Assembly: GCA_016215115.1 (NCBI GenBank)
Contig: JACRLN010000024.1
Location: 1 to 35,336 of the forward strand
Reading direction: 5' to 3'
DNA length: 35,336 nucleotides
Source of the DNA: Nitrospirota bacterium
Lineage (GTDB): Bacteria; Nitrospirota; Thermodesulfovibrionia; UBA6902
The notes under the pieces were generated by a model. It worked only from the letters and a program-made list of their open reading frames with translations. It made no database searches and was not told the DNA's origin. This document shows positions 25,232-33,228 of the stretch, piece after piece. The first letter of the stretch is position 1. The number at the start of each line of letters is the position of its first letter. The position numbers and the translations under genes are program-made.

Positions 25232-26581
25232 TTCCGCCCAGCCTTTCAGGTTTTGCTGTTTGGTCCGGCTTATTGCAAGAGACCCTGCCGGGACATTTTT
25301 AGTGATTGTAGCGCCGGCGGCTACGTAGGCCCCTTTTCCAATTTTAACAGGGGCGACAAGCTGGGAATCGCTTCCTATAAAAACGTCCGATTCAATTATA
25401 GTATTAAATTTGTTTTCTCCATCATAGTTGCATGTAATAGTGCCTGCGCCTATATTTACGTTCCTGCCAACAACGGCATCACCGAGATATGTCAAATGAG
25501 ATGCCTTTGTGCCATCGCCAATGCTGGATTTTTTTGTTTCTACAAAGTTCCCTATTTTAACATTACGGCCGATTGTGCTGTGAGGTCTGAGATGTGCAAA
25601 CGGCCCTATTACAGTTCCGCCTCCGATCCTGCTCTCTTCTATTACGGTATTATCTTTTATGATAACTCCGACTCCCAGAATACTATTATTTATTCTGGTA
25701 CCTGGATATACAATGCAGTTATTGCCAATTTTTGAACTTCCTTCAAGATATGTATTTGGATAAATAATTGTGTCCTTGCCGATAGATACTAACGGATGTA
25801 CAAATGACGTATCAGGGTCGATGAACGTAACCCCTTTCCCCATCCACTTTGCGATTATTCTCTTTCTTAACATATCTGATATTTTAAATAATTCCTCCCT
25901 GGTATTCACCCCCCGGATTTCTTCCGGCGGACCATTATAAGCCTCAAGCTTTTTCCCGGCTTTGGCAACAATATCTACTATATCAGTCAGATAATATTCT
26001 CCTGAAAAACTGTTCTTCCTGATTTTATTGAGATACCCCAGCACTTCAGTTTCCATTATATAAACACCGCCATTTAATTCATTGAATCTCTTTTTTTCAA
26101 TCGGGGTTGCATGCTTATCTTCCACAATCCTGACGACACTGCCATTTTCATTGCGCACTATCCTTCCGTAACCTGATATTGAATTATCCACGAAGGAAAG
26201 AAAAGACAGCATATTTTGATCGGACTTGTGTTTATTAAGAAGCATTTTCAAGGTCCCTGTTGTGATGAGGGGACAATCTCCGTTAAGGACAAGGACCGAG
26301 CCCTTTTTTAATTCTTTCCTGGCGATTGCAAGTGCATCCCCTGTGCCGAGGAGTTTTTTCTGGATAACAAAAGATAGATGGTCTTCAGCCTTCATCCGTT
26401 TTTTAACTGCCTCTGCGCCGTTGCCAATAATAACAACCGTCTTTTGAGGTTTCAATGTTTTTACGGCATCTACTGCATACTGCAGCATCGGTCTTCCTGA
26501 AACCTCGTGAAGAACTTTAGGGACAAGGGAATTCATCCTCTTGCCACGGCCTGCAGCGAGAATAACTACATTTAGATTCAT
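25184..26581 (-). CDS. glmU: Bifunctional UDP-GlcNAc pyrophosphorylase / glucosamine-1-phosphate acetyltransferase
   Basis: Makes UDP-GlcNAc. 465 residues. The N-terminal uridylyltransferase has LAAGRGKRM and NGDCPL. The C-terminal left-handed beta-helix has many hexapeptide repeats and the catalytic region HLRPHSTIG...GNFVETKKSS and NYDGENK. Its basic tail (KVQKSRSAIVRK) is encoded by an 8-bp array and may be dispensable. No ribosome site precedes the ATG, and a promoter-like pair sits so close that the message may be leaderless. Confidence 0.96.
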   Translation of the reverse strand: MNLNVVILAAGRGKRMNSLVPKVLHEVSGRPMLQYAVDAVKTLKPQKTVVIIGNGAEAVKKRMKAEDHLSFVIQKKLLGTGDALAIARKELKKGSVLVLNGDCPLITTGTLKMLLNKHKSDQNMLSFLSFVDNSISGYGRIVRNENGSVVRIVEDKHATPIEKKRFNELNGGVYIMETEVLGYLNKIRKNSFSGEYYLTDIVDIVAKAGKKLEAYNGPPEEIRGVNTREELFKISDMLRKRIIAKWMGKGVTFIDPDTSFVHPLVSIGKDTIIYPNTYLEGSSKIGNNCIVYPGTRINNSILGVGVIIKDNTVIEESRIGGGTVIGPFAHLRPHSTIGRNVKIGNFVETKKSSIGDGTKASHLTYLGDAVVGRNVNIGAGTITCNYDGENKFNTIIESDVFIGSDSQLVAPVKIGKGAYVAAGATITKNVPAGSLAISRTKQQNLKGWAERKRKVQKSRSAIVRK

Positions 26582-26586
26582 TTAAT

Positions 26587-26615
26587 ATGATAATATTTTC
26601 AGTGTTTGTTTGCAA
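26587..26615 (-). promoter_or_regulatory. Candidate promoter for glmU, giving a leaderless start
   Basis: On the minus strand TTGCAA (26610-26615) and TATCAT (26587-26592) with a 17-bp spacer. The -10 ends 5 bp before the ATG, so transcription would begin at or about the A of the start codon. Confidence 0.4.
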
Positions 26616-26649
26616 TTACTAAGTAGTTCATAAGAAAGAATACATAAGC

Positions 26650-26721
26650 GTCATTCCCGCAGTCTGTTGAGCGGAAATCCAGAAAGGCACGGGATGCCCG
26701 CTTACTACCTGCGGGCATGAC
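26650..26721. repeat. REP-like double hairpin (GTCATTCCCGC type)
   Basis: Begins GTCATTCCCGC and ends GCGGGCATGAC, with two foldable halves. It lies beyond the radical SAM gene stop and upstream of glmU. Same family as 23134. Confidence 0.7.
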
Positions 26722-26748
26722 AAACGTGTCTTTATACTAATGAACTGA

Positions 26749-27834
26749 TTAGTATAATTGCATATATTCCCTCAACAGCGCAGGATACATGAAAGGATTG
26801 AATAAAATATTTGTCATAAAATAACATTCGTGTGTACAGTAACAATTTCTATCCTGTATTGAATGCAGGATTTTCTGTGCCTCATCGTTTCTTAATATTC
26901 TCATTAAATCATAATTATTGTCCCTCACATTACCCATTTTCCCGGTAAAGGATTCACATGGGAATACATCTCCTGCCTCAGTGAGAACAAGGTTCAATCT
27001 TCCAGCATAGCAGGGAATTAACTGCTTTTTCCGTTCCAGTGTTTCATAAATCAGACTGCGCTGCAATATATCCTGCGCTGCTTTTAATTTCGCCCCCTTG
27101 AAACGATAGATGCTTGATGACTTTCTCTTTAAGTTGGAGGACAGCTTATTAATGGTTTTGAGATATTTTCCGGCTTCAATATTTTTAAGTTCTATTTCTG
27201 AAACATTCCCTCTTATGAGAGACACCGTATGAGTCTTAATGCCTCTGAGCCCGCTGACAAACTTAATGAGTTCATCCATATGGTCCTGATTTGCGGAAGT
27301 GAAAACAGTATTAATGCCGAGTTCAAAATTAGGATATGCTTCGAGCAATTCTTTCAGGGAACTGTAAGTTTGCATGGTTTTTTGAAAGCTTCCTTTCATT
27401 CCCCTGATCGAATCATGCAGATATTCCATTCCTTCCAGTGAAAGCTTAATAACTATTGTGCTCCTTTTACAGTGTTGCAGAATCGCCTCAATCTTTTCAT
27501 TGATTACATCAGTGAGAAGTCCATTTGTAGGGAAGAGGATTATGGCCGGTTTGTTTCTTTCATAAAATATTTTTGCTATTTCAACAATGTCGTTCCTCAG
27601 AAATATTTCGCCACCTGAGAATGCAAGCCATAGTAGTTTTCCCATTGAGAAAGATATTCTTTCGATCTCATCAAGTGATAGTTCAGGCAAACTTTTCTTT
27701 AAAGACTTTCTATCAGAGAGGTAAAAGCAGAAAGGACATCTCAGATTACACCTTCTGGTAAGAAAAAAGGTAAGTTGAATTGGATTGCGTTTCCAGAATA
27801 CTGATCCTATATGACGGAAAGGGGAGTAAGACAT
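26749..27834 (-). CDS. Radical SAM protein with SPASM-like C-terminus
   Basis: 361 residues. The 4Fe-4S cysteines C29, C33 and C36 sit in TRRCNLRCPFCFY, and the SAM-binding FSGGEIFLR follows. The end has cysteines in PCYAGR, FPCESF and NCYCTHECYF, which suit a SPASM-type auxiliary cluster domain. Such proteins modify peptides or small molecules; the substrate here is unknown. It lies 3 bp after the glycosyltransferase gene on the same strand, so the two probably work in one pathway. No small precursor peptide gene is seen beside it. Confidence 0.85.
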   Translation of the reverse strand: MSYSPFRHIGSVFWKRNPIQLTFFLTRRCNLRCPFCFYLSDRKSLKKSLPELSLDEIERISFSMGKLLWLAFSGGEIFLRNDIVEIAKIFYERNKPAIILFPTNGLLTDVINEKIEAILQHCKRSTIVIKLSLEGMEYLHDSIRGMKGSFQKTMQTYSSLKELLEAYPNFELGINTVFTSANQDHMDELIKFVSGLRGIKTHTVSLIRGNVSEIELKNIEAGKYLKTINKLSSNLKRKSSSIYRFKGAKLKAAQDILQRSLIYETLERKKQLIPCYAGRLNLVLTEAGDVFPCESFTGKMGNVRDNNYDLMRILRNDEAQKILHSIQDRNCYCTHECYFMTNILFNPFMYPALLREYMQLY

Positions 27835-27837
27835 ATG

Positions 27838-28863
27838 TTATGACCTTTTTAACATGAAGGTTATTATTCCTGCAAGCGTCCCAAATCCAACGGGAAGAGG
27901 ATAAAGTAATGTGTAAAATAAAAATGCCTGCACGCCAAACAGGATTCCTTTTGTCTCATAGAATGTCTTTAACAAGCGTCGGTTTACAACTGTATTCAGT
28001 ATAAAAAGAAACTGCAAGAAATATAAAAATACCGGTTGTTGAAAAATAATCCACAGGATTACACTTATCAGACTTAAAAAATAAAAAACAACATTGGTTT
28101 TCAATTCTGTTGACGCAGAACCTGAGTCGGCTAATAAATCTTTATTCTTGAGCGAATACATAACCCAATACTTCGTTTTTTTAAAAGCGTTGTGCATTGA
28201 TTTTAAAAAAGTAAAATTAAATATATGCTGAACCTGTATCTCGGGATTTACTGTAAGTTTAAACCCTGTTCTTCTCAAACGATGAGTAAATTCGACGTCT
28301 TCGATAATCGGCAAAAAAACTTCGGGAAAACCTTCGCTCTTATTAAATGCCTCTGCGCTGATAATCATTGCATGAGCAGCGATATAATCAGGGGTAGCTG
28401 TCCTGGTTTCAGAGTAATTTACAAATACTGACTGAAAGATACTGAAAAAACTCTTATCATAAGGTATCCTCGTATAGGTCCCGCCTGTAACAATCTTAGA
28501 AGATTTTTGCTCTAAAAACCCCCCTTTATCCCCCTGTATATCTTCCTGAGCCATGAGCGTTCGGTTTACAATCGAAAGCGTATCTTTCTGCAGGAGACAG
28601 TCAGCGTCAATAAAGAAGATATATTCACCCCTGCTTTCTTGTGCGCCGGTATTCCTCGCCTTTGAAGCCCCTGCATGATTTTCAAGGCAAACCAATCTGC
28701 ACGGAAACTGTTTAATAATTTCTACGGAATTGTCTTTTGACTTATCATCAACAACGATGACCTCAAAATTTTTATATTGTGAGGCAAAGGCAGCCTCAAG
28801 ACATTTCCCTATCGTTGCTGCATTATTGCAATTCGGGATAACAACAGATATATGTTTTTCCAT
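27838..28863 (-). CDS. Family 2 glycosyltransferase with membrane tail
   Basis: 341 residues. GT-A fold with VVIPNCNNAATIGKCL at the start, VDDKSKDNS, the metal-binding DAD in FFIDADCLL (about 86-88) and EDVEFTHRLRR as the acceptor-side motif. Two to four hydrophobic segments follow in the last 100 residues. Residues about 106-119 (EDIQGDKGGFLEQK) are coded by a fragment like the two-hairpin repeat and look like an in-frame insertion. A TATAAT lies only 11 bp before the ATG and no ribosome site is seen. Likely role: transfer of sugar to a membrane or surface polymer. Confidence 0.85.
   Translation of the reverse strand: MEKHISVVIPNCNNAATIGKCLEAAFASQYKNFEVIVVDDKSKDNSVEIIKQFPCRLVCLENHAGASKARNTGAQESRGEYIFFIDADCLLQKDTLSIVNRTLMAQEDIQGDKGGFLEQKSSKIVTGGTYTRIPYDKSFFSIFQSVFVNYSETRTATPDYIAAHAMIISAEAFNKSEGFPEVFLPIIEDVEFTHRLRRTGFKLTVNPEIQVQHIFNFTFLKSMHNAFKKTKYWVMYSLKNKDLLADSGSASTELKTNVVFYFLSLISVILWIIFQQPVFLYFLQFLFILNTVVNRRLLKTFYETKGILFGVQAFLFYTLLYPLPVGFGTLAGIITFMLKRS
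28518..28550. repeat. Repeat fragment inside the glycosyltransferase gene
   Basis: C-runs CCCCCC and CCCCC spaced by TTTAT, preceded by TCTAAAAA, closely match the right arm of the two-hairpin repeat at about 5564-5590. It is read in frame. Confidence 0.55.
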
Positions 28864-28917
28864 TTCAATTGTATATTATAATATATACAAAGCCATGATG
28901 ACGACCGGCATACAAAA

Positions 28918-28947
28918 TTGACAAATTATTTTATATCATTCTAAGAT
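28918..28947 (+). promoter_or_regulatory. Promoter for tig-clpP-clpX
   Basis: Consensus TTGACA (28918-28923) and TAAGAT (28942-28947) with an 18-bp spacer. The start codon follows 32 bp later with GAGAGG as ribosome site. Confidence 0.6.
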
Positions 28948-28979
28948 TATACAAATCCATATAATTTCGAGAGGTACCC

Positions 28980-30248
28980 ATGCTACAGGAAGTTGAATCA
29001 ATATCGCCAACAACAAGAAGGCTTAAAATCAATATCCCTTCAGATGTTATCAAATCTGAGACTGACAATGCCTACAATAAAATAAGGGCCACTACAAAAA
29101 TAGCGGGTTTCAGGCCCGGCAAGGCACCTCAGGCTATTCTTGAAAAAAAGTTCGGCAAAAACGTTGAGGCAGAGGTTATTGAAAAGATTGTCCCTGAATA
29201 CTATTTCAAAGCTATCCAGGAAGCAAAATTAGAACCCGTCAACTATCCGAATATTGAGAACAAGCTGGAACTGGTGTCGGGACAGCCGCTTTCGTTTACT
29301 TTGACAATCGAAGTTAAACCGGAGATAGAGGACCTTAAATATGAAGGTATTGTATTAAAGGAAAAAACTATTATAGTAGAAGATGATGAAATAGAAAAAA
29401 CTATTAAATTAATGCAGGAAAGCAAGGCATTATATTCGGTTACTGAAGAGGCTTTAAAAGAAGATGATATGGCAATTATCAATACTGACGCTTATGTTGG
29501 TGATAAATTACACGAAGAACTGTCTTACAAGGATTATCCTTTACTTTTAAGTCCCGAGGCCATGCCTAAAGAGTTTATTGATGCACTGCTTGGGAAGAAA
29601 AAAGGAGAAGCCGCCGAAGTAAAAATAAACTTCGAAGATGATCATCCGAATAAAACCCTGGCGGGAAAAGAGATTTTATTTAAAGTGCACATAACAGAAG
29701 CCAAGAAAAAAAATATCCCGCCGTTAGATGATGAGTTTGCAAAGGAATCTAACTGCAGCAACCTTGAGGAACTGAAAAACAAAATACGGGATAATCTTGT
29801 CAATATGAAAAAAAGCCAGACGAATTTAGAATACAAGAAAGAAATTCTAAACGATCTTATCAAAAGACACAGCTTTGATGTTCCTGATTCCATGGTACAG
29901 GGAGAAATTGAGTCCATTATTTATAAAGCAAAACAGGATGCCGAACGGAAAAACGAAGCCATAAAGTCTGACGAAGAATTAAGAAGAGACTTTGAGGCAA
30001 CAGCAAAGGACAACGTCAAAAGCGTGATCCTCCTGGAAGCCATTGGTAAAAAGGAAAAAATTGAAGCAACTGAAGATGATGTTAAAAAAGCAATTGCTGA
30101 GACAGCGATCCGGAATAACCTTAAGCCAGAAGAGGTCACAAAGCTTTATGCAGCGAGAGAAGGTTCAATGGATGCGCTCAGGAGCCGGTTGTTTGCTGAT
30201 AAAGTTTTGGAGTTTATATTGGAGAAGGCAACGATTCAAAGCTCATAG
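28980..30248 (+). CDS. tig: Trigger factor
   Basis: Ribosome-bound chaperone for new proteins. 422 residues. The ribosome-docking signature GFRPGKAP is at 43-50. The central FKBP-like domain (about 150-240) has diverged, so prolyl isomerase activity is uncertain. The C-terminal helical arms follow. GAGAGG precedes the ATG by 5 bp. The last two serines and the TAG stop lie in a 7-bp tandem array. First gene of tig-clpP-clpX. Confidence 0.96.
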   Translation: MLQEVESISPTTRRLKINIPSDVIKSETDNAYNKIRATTKIAGFRPGKAPQAILEKKFGKNVEAEVIEKIVPEYYFKAIQEAKLEPVNYPNIENKLELVSGQPLSFTLTIEVKPEIEDLKYEGIVLKEKTIIVEDDEIEKTIKLMQESKALYSVTEEALKEDDMAIINTDAYVGDKLHEELSYKDYPLLLSPEAMPKEFIDALLGKKKGEAAEVKINFEDDHPNKTLAGKEILFKVHITEAKKKNIPPLDDEFAKESNCSNLEELKNKIRDNLVNMKKSQTNLEYKKEILNDLIKRHSFDVPDSMVQGEIESIIYKAKQDAERKNEAIKSDEELRRDFEATAKDNVKSVILLEAIGKKEKIEATEDDVKKAIAETAIRNNLKPEEVTKLYAAREGSMDALRSRLFADKVLEFILEKATIQSS

Positions 30249-30267
30249 CTGACAGCTAAGAGCCAAA
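30240..30267. repeat. Short tandem array at the tig stop, 7-bp period
   Basis: Units AGCTCAT, AGCTGAC, AGCTAAG, AGCCAAA. The first contains the TAG that ends tig (30246-30248 spans its edge), and the last runs into the AAGGAG ribosome site of clpP. Confidence 0.7.
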
Positions 30268-30277
30268 AGGAGATGAT

Positions 30278-30871
30278 ATGAGTTTAATACCTATAGTAAT
30301 TGAACAGACCGGAAGGACAGAGAGAGCCTACGATATATATTCCAGGCTGTTGAAAGACAGGATTGTATTTATCGGCAGCGCAATAGATGATATTGTGTCA
30401 AATACAGTTATTGCACAGTTACTTTTTCTCCAGACCGAAGACCATGAAAAAGATATCAACATATATATAAATTCTCCCGGAGGCATTGTTTCTTCAGGTC
30501 TCGCTATTTATGACACGATGCAATATATCAAACCTGATATTGCAACTTACTGTATTGGACAGGCGGCAAGCATGGGAGCTCTCCTGCTTACTGCCGGGAC
30601 AAAGGGGAAAAGATTTGTCCTCCCGAATTCCCGCATAATGATTCACCAGCCCATGGGAGGGTTTCATGGTCAGGCAACAGACGTGGAGATCCATGCAAGG
30701 GAAATCCTGAAGATGAAAGATACTCTGAACAAAATTCTTGCCAAACATACCGGTCAGCCCTTTGAAAAAATACAGGTCGATACCGAAAGAGATTTCTTCA
30801 TGTCTGCGCAGGAGGCAAAAGAGTACGGTATTGTTGACGAGGTTATAGAAACGCTGAAAAAGCAGGGGTAA
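30278..30871 (+). CDS. clpP: ATP-dependent Clp protease proteolytic subunit
   Basis: 197 residues. The serine protease triad is Ser98 ([11 protein letters not shown]), His123 (RIMIHQP) and Asp172 (ERDFFMS). Forms the barrel that degrades proteins fed by ClpX. AAGGAG lies 5 bp before the ATG. It sits between tig and clpX, the usual order. Confidence 0.97.
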   Translation: MSLIPIVIEQTGRTERAYDIYSRLLKDRIVFIGSAIDDIVSNTVIAQLLFLQTEDHEKDINIYINSPGGIVSSGLAIYDTMQYIKPDIATYCIGQAASMGALLLTAGTKGKRFVLPNSRIMIHQPMGGFHGQATDVEIHAREILKMKDTLNKILAKHTGQPFEKIQVDTERDFFMSAQEAKEYGIVDEVIETLKKQG

Positions 30872-30876
30872 TTCAC

Positions 30877-32121
30877 ATGAATGATAAAAAAACAAACAGT
30901 AATAATATAATCCTGAAATGTTCTTTCTGCGGAAAAAGCCAGAAAGAAGTAAGAAAACTTATAGCAGGGCCGACAGTTTATATATGCAACGAATGCGTAA
31001 ACCTCTGTAATGACATAATGGCTGAGGACCTTGATACATCCTTTGATATCAATATCACTCAAAAACTTCCAACACCCAAAGAAATAAAAAGTTTTCTTGA
31101 TGAATACGTGATAGAACAGAACCGGGCCAAAAAGATCCTTTCGGTCGCAGTACACAACCATTACAAACGAATATACAGTCCCAAACAATCCGATATTGAA
31201 TTACAAAAAAGCAATATTCTTCTTATAGGATCTACAGGCACTGGCAAAACCATCCTGGCCCAGACGCTCGCAAGATTCCTTGATGTGCCTTTTACCATAG
31301 CTGATGCTACCACCCTTACAGAAGCAGGATATGTTGGCGAGGACGTGGAAAATATCATCCTCAAGCTCATACAGGCAGCTGATTATGATGTGGAAAAAGC
31401 TCAGAGGGGAATCGTATATATTGACGAGATTGACAAGATAAGCCGGAAGACAGAAAATGTTTCAATAACAAGAGATGTATCAGGAGAAGGAGTTCAGCAG
31501 GCGCTTCTGAAAATTATAGAAGGGACCATAGCAAATGTTCCGCCCCAGGGTGGAAGAAAACATCCCCAGCAGGAATTTATCCAGGTAAATACGTCTAATA
31601 TTTTATTTATTTGCGGCGGCGCATTTGTGGGCCTTGAAAAAACAATAGAGGAGCGCAGCGGCAAGAAAGTGGTCGGCTTCGGCTCTGAACCAAAAAATAT
31701 ACATGGAAAGAAGATAGACGATATCCTGAAGTTGGTACAACCTCAGGATCTAATCAAATACGGACTTATCCCGGAATTCGTGGGAAGACTCCCTGTCATA
31801 GCGACACTGGAGGAACTGAGTGAAACTGCGCTTGTCAAAATTCTTACAGAACCAAAGAATGCAATTATCAAACAATATCAGAAGCTGCTTTCTTTTGATA
31901 ACGTTAAACTGAAATTCACCGACACCGCATTGACGGCTATTGCCAAAGAAGCCATCAGACGCAAAACAGGCGCAAGGGGACTGAGGGCCATTCTCGAAGA
32001 TGTAATGCTTGACATAATGTATGAAATGCCGTCACAAAGCAGCGTAAAAGAATGCCTGATAACCGAGGAAGTGTTAACCAAGAGGGAAAAACCGCTCTTT
32101 ATTTACGAAGAGTCCGCGTAA
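30877..32121 (+). CDS. clpX: ATP-dependent Clp protease ATP-binding subunit ClpX
   Basis: 414-residue AAA+ unfoldase. The N-terminal zinc-binding domain has C15, C18, C37 and C40. Walker A is GSTGTGKT (118-125), pore loop GYVG (151-154), Walker B IDEID, and an RKH-like loop GGRKHP is present. The ClpP-docking loop reads VGF (KKVVGFGSE) in place of the common IGF, a conservative change. It starts 5 bp after clpP. Its stop abuts the stop of dciA with no base between. Confidence 0.97.
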   Translation: MNDKKTNSNNIILKCSFCGKSQKEVRKLIAGPTVYICNECVNLCNDIMAEDLDTSFDINITQKLPTPKEIKSFLDEYVIEQNRAKKILSVAVHNHYKRIYSPKQSDIELQKSNILLIGSTGTGKTILAQTLARFLDVPFTIADATTLTEAGYVGEDVENIILKLIQAADYDVEKAQRGIVYIDEIDKISRKTENVSITRDVSGEGVQQALLKIIEGTIANVPPQGGRKHPQQEFIQVNTSNILFICGGAFVGLEKTIEERSGKKVVGFGSEPKNIHGKKIDDILKLVQPQDLIKYGLIPEFVGRLPVIATLEELSETALVKILTEPKNAIIKQYQKLLSFDNVKLKFTDTALTAIAKEAIRRKTGARGLRAILEDVMLDIMYEMPSQSSVKECLITEEVLTKREKPLFIYEESA

Positions 32122-32553
32122 TTACATCTTCCCCTTCATCAAACCATGCACAATCAATGTCCTGAATTTCTCCTTCAGTTCATCGTCCTTGAGATTTTTA
32201 AGTGTATTTTCGATATACCTTAAATCATCTTCGGTCAAATTAACTTCTTCAGCTTTCTTTTTTTCATGTGCTGTTTCCGGTAGCCTTCCGAGTTTAAACC
32301 GTATCTCGCTGACATTAAAATGCTCAAGTTTTCCAGTAATTTCTTCTTTGAAAAAACTCAGATGGTGCATCCATTGGGGTGTATCAACGATAAGAGTAAG
32401 AATTTTATTTTTAATAGTATCAGGGTATGTATGTACTGCTATGGTATGTCCGACAAGTTTTTCCCATTGACTCCTGATGCCATTCAGTACCACCCCGCCT
32501 TCCAGGCCATGATCTCTGACAAATGTCTTGAGGATGTTTTGAAGAGACTGCAT
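32122..32553 (-). CDS. dciA: DUF721/DciA family protein
   Basis: 143 residues. The WEKLVGHTIAVHTYPDTIKNKILTLIVDTPQWMHHL region is the DUF721 core. DciA proteins help load the replicative helicase in bacteria that lack DnaC. The family match is clear, the role is inferred. The 60-residue tail is charged and helical. No ribosome site is visible; upstream is an inverted-repeat element that begins 8 bp from the ATG. Confidence 0.8.
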   Translation of the reverse strand: MQSLQNILKTFVRDHGLEGGVVLNGIRSQWEKLVGHTIAVHTYPDTIKNKILTLIVDTPQWMHHLSFFKEEITGKLEHFNVSEIRFKLGRLPETAHEKKKAEEVNLTEDDLRYIENTLKNLKDDELKEKFRTLIVHGLMKGKM

Positions 32554-32561
32554 TTAAAGTT

Positions 32562-32740
32562 AACCACAGGGAACACAGAGGTAACTTTTGTTAAAAGAAA
32601 GGATTAAATCCTCTGCTTTTCTCTGTGTAATCTTTCTATTCAGAAGTAAATCTTAACACTTTTAAAAATTTATATTGCAGAAACACAGAGCGTTAAATAA
32701 AATTCCTAAATTTTAAATTATCTCTGTGCCCTCTGTGGTT
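32562..32740. repeat. Inverted-repeat element (CCACAG...CTGTGG arms)
   Basis: About 179 bp bounded by 23-bp arms, AACCACAGGGAACACAGAGG on the left and CTCTGTGCCCTCTGTGGTT on the right, with about 5 mismatches. No coding capacity. It fills the whole gap between the rpmB stop (2 bp away) and the dciA start (8 bp away). Confidence 0.7.
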
Positions 32741-32741
32741 C

Positions 32742-32930
32742 TCAAACTACCTTTTTAACATTCCCGGAGCGAATACATCTGGTACAGACATACGATCTTC
32801 TTATGCCATTTGCTGTTTGCATCTTTATCTTTTGCAGGTTCGGCATAAATACCCGTTTTGTCCGGTTATTGGCATGACTGACATTATTACCGGATACCTT
32901 CTTCTTACCACAAACTGAACAAACTGCCAT
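32742..32930 (-). CDS. rpmB: 50S ribosomal protein L28, zinc-binding type
   Basis: 62 residues. CSVCGKK (C4, C7) and CTRC (C49, C52) give the zinc-binding form. [20 protein letters not shown] is diagnostic. GGAGG precedes the ATG by about 11 bp. Divergent from infB. Confidence 0.95.
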   Translation of the reverse strand: MAVCSVCGKKKVSGNNVSHANNRTKRVFMPNLQKIKMQTANGIRRSYVCTRCIRSGNVKKVV

Positions 32931-32951
32931 TGATAAATTACCTCCTGTTAT

Positions 32952-33045
32952 ACCCTCTCCTCTTGCGGGAGAGGGTTAGGGAGAGGGGTATTTTAGAAGG
33001 ATTCTTCACCCTCCCCTTAATCCCCTCCCGTCAAGGGAGGGGAGA
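32952..33045. repeat. Two-hairpin intergenic repeat
   Basis: Hairpins CCCTCTCC/GGAGAGGG (about 32953-32975) and CCCCTCCC/GGGAGGGG (about 33022-33042) with a short link. Same plan as 5508-5607 but different arm sequence. It lies between divergent rpmB and infB. Confidence 0.65.
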
Positions 33046-33190
33046 TATAAATATACTGCGGTCTTCTTAACGCTACTCATAAGCAACTGCAATTGCTTTA
33101 AAAAGAGAAGTTATGATAACATTAAATCAAATAAACTTACAACCCGATTTAACCCAAGGGATTTTAAGACTGAAAAAAATAAATTTGCGT

Positions 33191-33218
33191 TTTACAGGTT
33201 GATAACTATCAATATTAT
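33191..33218 (+). promoter_or_regulatory. Candidate infB promoter with embedded dyad
   Basis: TTTACA (33191-33196) and TATTAT (33213-33218) with a 16-bp spacer. The spacer holds the inverted repeat TTGATA-AC-TATCAA, which could be an operator. The -10 is only 10 bp from the ATG, giving a very short leader. A second option is TTGCTT at about 33094 with TAACAT 18 bp downstream. Confidence 0.3.
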
Positions 33219-33228
33219 TAAGGAAAAA

